The notes beneath the pieces were generated by a model that worked only from the letters and a program-made list of their open reading frames with translations, had not been told where the DNA came from and did no database searches. A stretch of DNA of 58,336 nucleotides. It comes from Desulfobacteraceae bacterium (GTDB lineage: Bacteria > Desulfobacterota > Desulfobacteria > Desulfobacterales > Desulfosarcinaceae). Below, piece after piece: positions 55,634-58,336 of the stretch; within the stretch, counting starts at the first letter, position 1; each line of letters starts with the position of its first letter. The DNA lies in contig QZKV01000024.1 in assembly GCA_003599575.1 (NCBI GenBank), forward strand, positions 1 to 58,336, read 5' to 3'. The translations under genes and the position numbers were made by a program.

Positions 55634-57634
55634 TCACTTCAACCCTATATCCAAATTCCATCTCCCCGGCCTTTTTTTGAGCTGCACATTCCTTGGGACC
55701 GGTTCGTCCAGGTGGATGAAGAGGCGGTAACCGGACTTGATCAGGGCGTCCTGCGCCTCCACGAGGTTCAGGGTCCAATTGGGGTAGACCCAGAAAAGCG
55801 AGCCGTGGCGTTGCACCCAGCCTTGTTCGCCGCGCGGGCTGGTGAAGGCCTGGCCGGGTTTCAGGTCGGACGCAAGGGCGCGCGAAACGCAGAAGGGCCA
55901 ATGCCCCGAGATGACGATACCCAGCGGAAGCACGCTTTTGGCGGGCAGATTTTCCAGATCGGCGCGGTCCAGTTCCGGACTGACGACGACGCCCTGGCCG
56001 CCCAGCAGCTTAAAGGCCCGGATGGCCAGCGGATTGGCGATGTTGCAGAAGGGGCCGGCCCAGAGGCTCAGGCGCTCGGGATTGGGGAACAAGGCCATCT
56101 GCCATGGGGCATTGAGCACGAAACGCTGCGCGCCTTGCGACAAGAGCTTTGTAATGATCTCCTGCCACTTTTCTTCTTCTTGGGGCCATATCACGGGCGG
56201 CAGCCACCACCAGGCGTGGGCGGCTGTGCCGGCCTGGATGCGGCCCATGATGTCCGGAGAAAGCCATATGGCCATGCTGGTCTGGCGCGCGCGGAACCCG
56301 GGAAACCGCAGCACGTGCATCCGGCGCGCCTGGGGCGGCCGGGGGCTGCCGGGCGGCAGGCGCAAAGTGAAAGTACTTCCTTCTTCGGGCGGATTTTTCT
56401 CCGGCTGGAGAAGTTTGGCATACTTCTCTATCTCTTCGGCCAGGTACTGTTCGCGCCGGTCGATCAGAAAAACCGGCGTCGTTTTGCCGGCTCCCGGACC
56501 CCGGACGATTTTGAAAAAAAATTTGCCGCCTTTGGGCACGCTTTTTTTCAGATCGATGACCTGGTGCCAGTCATCATCTTCATAGCCCAGGCGCAGCTTG
56601 TCGCCTTCGAGCAGATTCAAACGCGGTTCGATGTAAGGTTTGTCGCCTCCGCCGCGGACGGTGCCGACCAGCAGCCCGGAGCCCGAATCAATCTGCGTGT
56701 TGATGGGGTTCTGAGGCCGCTGGGGTAAAAACTGGTAATGCGTGCCGGGTCGCCCGAGGGCCTGTTCAAGCAGTCCCAGGGCCGATTTCTTGGCCGCGGG
56801 GTCCTGACCCTCGTCGCGCAGCATTTTGTAGGCGCTGACCGTATAATAGACGTAGTGCGGTCCCTTCTTGCGGCCTTCAATCTTCCAGGCGCGCACCTGG
56901 GGAAAGTCGGCCAGCACCTTGGTCAGCACGTCCAGGCTGAGGTCCTGGCAGGCAAAATAGCGTTGCTCCTGCCGCTCCTGCGTATAGCGCCGGCGGCAGG
57001 GCTGCACGCAGCGGCCGCGCAACCCGCTCTTTCCGCCCAGAAAACTGCTCCAGTAACAGCGGCCGGAGACGCCGTAGCACAAAGCTCCGTGAACGAACAC
57101 TTCCAAGCCCAGGTCATGCGGACAGGCCGCGGCCATTTGCTTGATTTCATCCACATTGAGCTCGCGGGGCAATACCACGCGCTGTACCCCAATGGTCTTG
57201 AACAGCCGCGGCAGCATGCCGGGCTGCGTCATATTGGCCAGCGTGGAAAGATGGATCTCACCGGTGTAACCGACCTGTTTGGCCAGGGCGATGACCGCCA
57301 GATCCTGGACGATCAGAGCATCGGGTCTGGCATGGCGGTTGACCCATTCTAGACGGCGTCCCAGGGGCAGCAGCTCATCCGGTTTGAGCAGCGTGTTGAC
57401 CGTCAGATAGACTTTGACGCCCTGCTCTTGAGCCAGCCGGACCAGTGCGGCCATTTCGTCCGGCTCGAAATTCTTGGCCGCCATGCGCGCCGAAAAAGAC
57501 TTGAAGCCGCAGTAGATGGCATCCGCGCCGGCGGCCAGGGCGGCAAGGAAACTGTCGCGCTGCCCGGCGGGCGCCAGGATCTCCGGTTTGGGGCCTCTGA
57601 AACTGCCGGGTTTGCGTGTAACGGTCTGGCTCAT
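55634..57634 (-). CDS. Peptidase U32 family protein (RlhA/TrhP-like)
   Basis: A 666-residue protein. The N-terminal U32 domain (about 18-320) has EILAPAGQRDSFLAALAAGADAIY, FVHGALCYGVSGRCYWSSFLGG and GRCVQPCRRRY, with the cysteines that bind a 4Fe-4S cluster in this family. Well-studied members (RlhA, TrhP, UbiU/V) hydroxylate RNA or quinones rather than degrade peptides. The C-terminal half (about 340-660) is an extra region with LLVGTVRGGG and EGDKLRLGYED like the long U32 proteins. It stands upstream of and divergent from cooC. Substrate not determinable here. Confidence 0.9.
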   Translation of the reverse strand: MSQTVTRKPGSFRGPKPEILAPAGQRDSFLAALAAGADAIYCGFKSFSARMAAKNFEPDEMAALVRLAQEQGVKVYLTVNTLLKPDELLPLGRRLEWVNRHARPDALIVQDLAVIALAKQVGYTGEIHLSTLANMTQPGMLPRLFKTIGVQRVVLPRELNVDEIKQMAAACPHDLGLEVFVHGALCYGVSGRCYWSSFLGGKSGLRGRCVQPCRRRYTQERQEQRYFACQDLSLDVLTKVLADFPQVRAWKIEGRKKGPHYVYYTVSAYKMLRDEGQDPAAKKSALGLLEQALGRPGTHYQFLPQRPQNPINTQIDSGSGLLVGTVRGGGDKPYIEPRLNLLEGDKLRLGYEDDDWHQVIDLKKSVPKGGKFFFKIVRGPGAGKTTPVFLIDRREQYLAEEIEKYAKLLQPEKNPPEEGSTFTLRLPPGSPRPPQARRMHVLRFPGFRARQTSMAIWLSPDIMGRIQAGTAAHAWWWLPPVIWPQEEEKWQEIITKLLSQGAQRFVLNAPWQMALFPNPERLSLWAGPFCNIANPLAIRAFKLLGGQGVVVSPELDRADLENLPAKSVLPLGIVISGHWPFCVSRALASDLKPGQAFTSPRGEQGWVQRHGSLFWVYPNWTLNLVEAQDALIKSGYRLFIHLDEPVPRNVQLKKRPGRWNLDIGLK

Positions 57635-57790
57635 GGGATTTATGCGTTACCTTTCAATGGCCGGCCGCAATCATCAATTTTCCGGCCATAAACGTTCCCT
57701 TCTATCCTTCACCCGGCGGACCGTCAAGGATTTGATGACCAACACCGCATTTCAATATATCCATCCATGCAATAGAACCACCCTCTTCCC

Positions 57791-57818
57791 TTGCTGAATC
57801 GGCATGGTTTGTTATATT
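57791..57818 (+). promoter_or_regulatory. Candidate promoter of cooC
   Basis: TTGCTG (57791-57796) and TATATT (57813-57818, five of six matches) are 16 bases apart. The start of transcription would be about 40 bases before the cooC ATG. The -35 match is weak. Confidence 0.4.
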
Positions 57819-57865
57819 GATGGTGCGTTTTTGCCAACACATGCGGTACTTGAAAGGATGTTGTC

Positions 57866-58336
57866 ATGAAAATAGCAGTCACTGGTAAGGGCGGCGTGGG
57901 CAAAACCACCTTTTCCGCCCTGTTGATCCGGATGCTCAATGATTCTGGTAAGAAGGTGCTGGCCATCGATGCCGATCCGGATGCCAATCTCGCCTCGGCC
58001 CTGGGATTGCCCGATGCGGATAAAATCACGCCCATTGCCGAAATGAAGGAGATGATTTTCGAACGCACAGGCGCCCAGCCCGGCACGATCGGCGGTTTTT
58101 TCAAACTCAATCCCAAAGTGGACGACCTTCCCGATTCACTCTCGGTCAAGAAGGACAATATCAAGATGATGCGTCTGGGCAGTGTCAAAAAAGGCGGCGG
58201 CGGATGCCTTTGTCCAGAGAGCACGCTGCTCAGGAGCCTCGTGATGCACATCGTGCTGGCCCGCGATGAAGTGGTGGTCATGGACATGGAAGCCGGTATT
58301 GAACATCTGGGGCGGGCCACGGCCAAGGCGGTGGAC
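57866..58336 (+). CDS. cooC: CooC-type nickel-insertion ATPase (partial)
   Basis: The first 157 codons of a SIMIBI-class ATPase that helps load nickel into carbon monoxide dehydrogenase; the gene runs off the window. The deviant Walker A motif TGKGGVGKTTFSALL (about 6-20), the switch AIDADPDANLASALGL (about 36-51), the CxC metal motif in GGGGCLCPEST and the MDMEAGIEHLGRAT segment are characteristic. ATG 57866 is preceded by AAAGGA. Together with PFOR and the HdrA system it points to a Wood-Ljungdahl/CO dehydrogenase pathway encoded just to the right of the window. Confidence 0.93.
   Translation, partial: MKIAVTGKGGVGKTTFSALLIRMLNDSGKKVLAIDADPDANLASALGLPDADKITPIAEMKEMIFERTGAQPGTIGGFFKLNPKVDDLPDSLSVKKDNIKMMRLGSVKKGGGGCLCPESTLLRSLVMHIVLARDEVVVMDMEAGIEHLGRATAKAVD

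Overview
The window looks like a fragment of a high-GC anaerobic sulfate reducer of the Desulfobacterota (Desulfobacteria, Desulfosarcina-like). The reasons are an authentic DsrC, an HdrA/Flx electron-transfer operon containing two selenoproteins, a siroheme-decarboxylase-like (Ahb) protein, a one-chain pyruvate:ferredoxin oxidoreductase, an ADP-forming acyl-CoA synthetase and, at the right edge, a CooC-type nickel ATPase of the CO dehydrogenase pathway. This assignment is an inference from gene content; no marker gene such as rRNA lies in the window.

Layout. 1-326 is an AT-rich partial reading frame that may be foreign or a chimeric contig end. 1179-8227 holds hdrA-flxD-flxC-flxB-flxA followed by dsrC. 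hdrA and flxD are each interrupted by one in-frame UGA that is best read as selenocysteine, and each UGA is followed at the same distance by a candidate SECIS hairpin. hdrB and hdrC are absent. 8567-10386 (+) holds YjbQ, an Ahb-like protein and a nitrilase-family hydrolase. 10418-28574 (-) holds a DUF2914 protein, a YkgJ-type protein, PFOR, bioA-bioF-bioD with a candidate BirA operator, a CoA-transferase/GNAT fusion, an ADP-forming acyl-CoA synthetase, class I fumarase, and an overlapping HD-GYP / alpha-helical repeat pair. 28944-41090 is mixed housekeeping: DUF6064, ComEC, metallo-hydrolase, a large conserved protein of unknown function, GNAT, methyltransferase, aldehyde dehydrogenase, 5'-nucleotidase and RidA. 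41217-53724 is the accessory part: an MFS transporter, a Ser/Thr kinase fused to a formylglycine-generating-enzyme-like domain, an ECF sigma/anti-sigma pair with small exported proteins, a TPR/beta-barrel protein, a degraded GNAT gene, several repeats, an acyltransferase and a radical SAM enzyme. 53958-58336 returns to metabolism with an aldehyde dehydrogenase, a U32 peptidase-family protein and CooC.

How the genes may work together. The Flx module (FlxA flavin/NAD(P)H and 2Fe-2S; FlxB and FlxC ferredoxin-like; FlxD MvhD-like) is known in other sulfate reducers to pass NADH electrons to HdrABC for flavin-based bifurcation. Here HdrA is a double-length, BamE-like form and no HdrBC is present, but the trisulfide carrier DsrC follows with its own promoter. 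PFOR, fumarase, acyl-CoA synthetase and CooC fit complete carbon oxidation by the Wood-Ljungdahl route. The sigma/anti-sigma/exported-protein/kinase block on the minus strand looks like an envelope-sensing locus.

No tRNA, rRNA, CRISPR array, intact transposase or replication origin was recognised.
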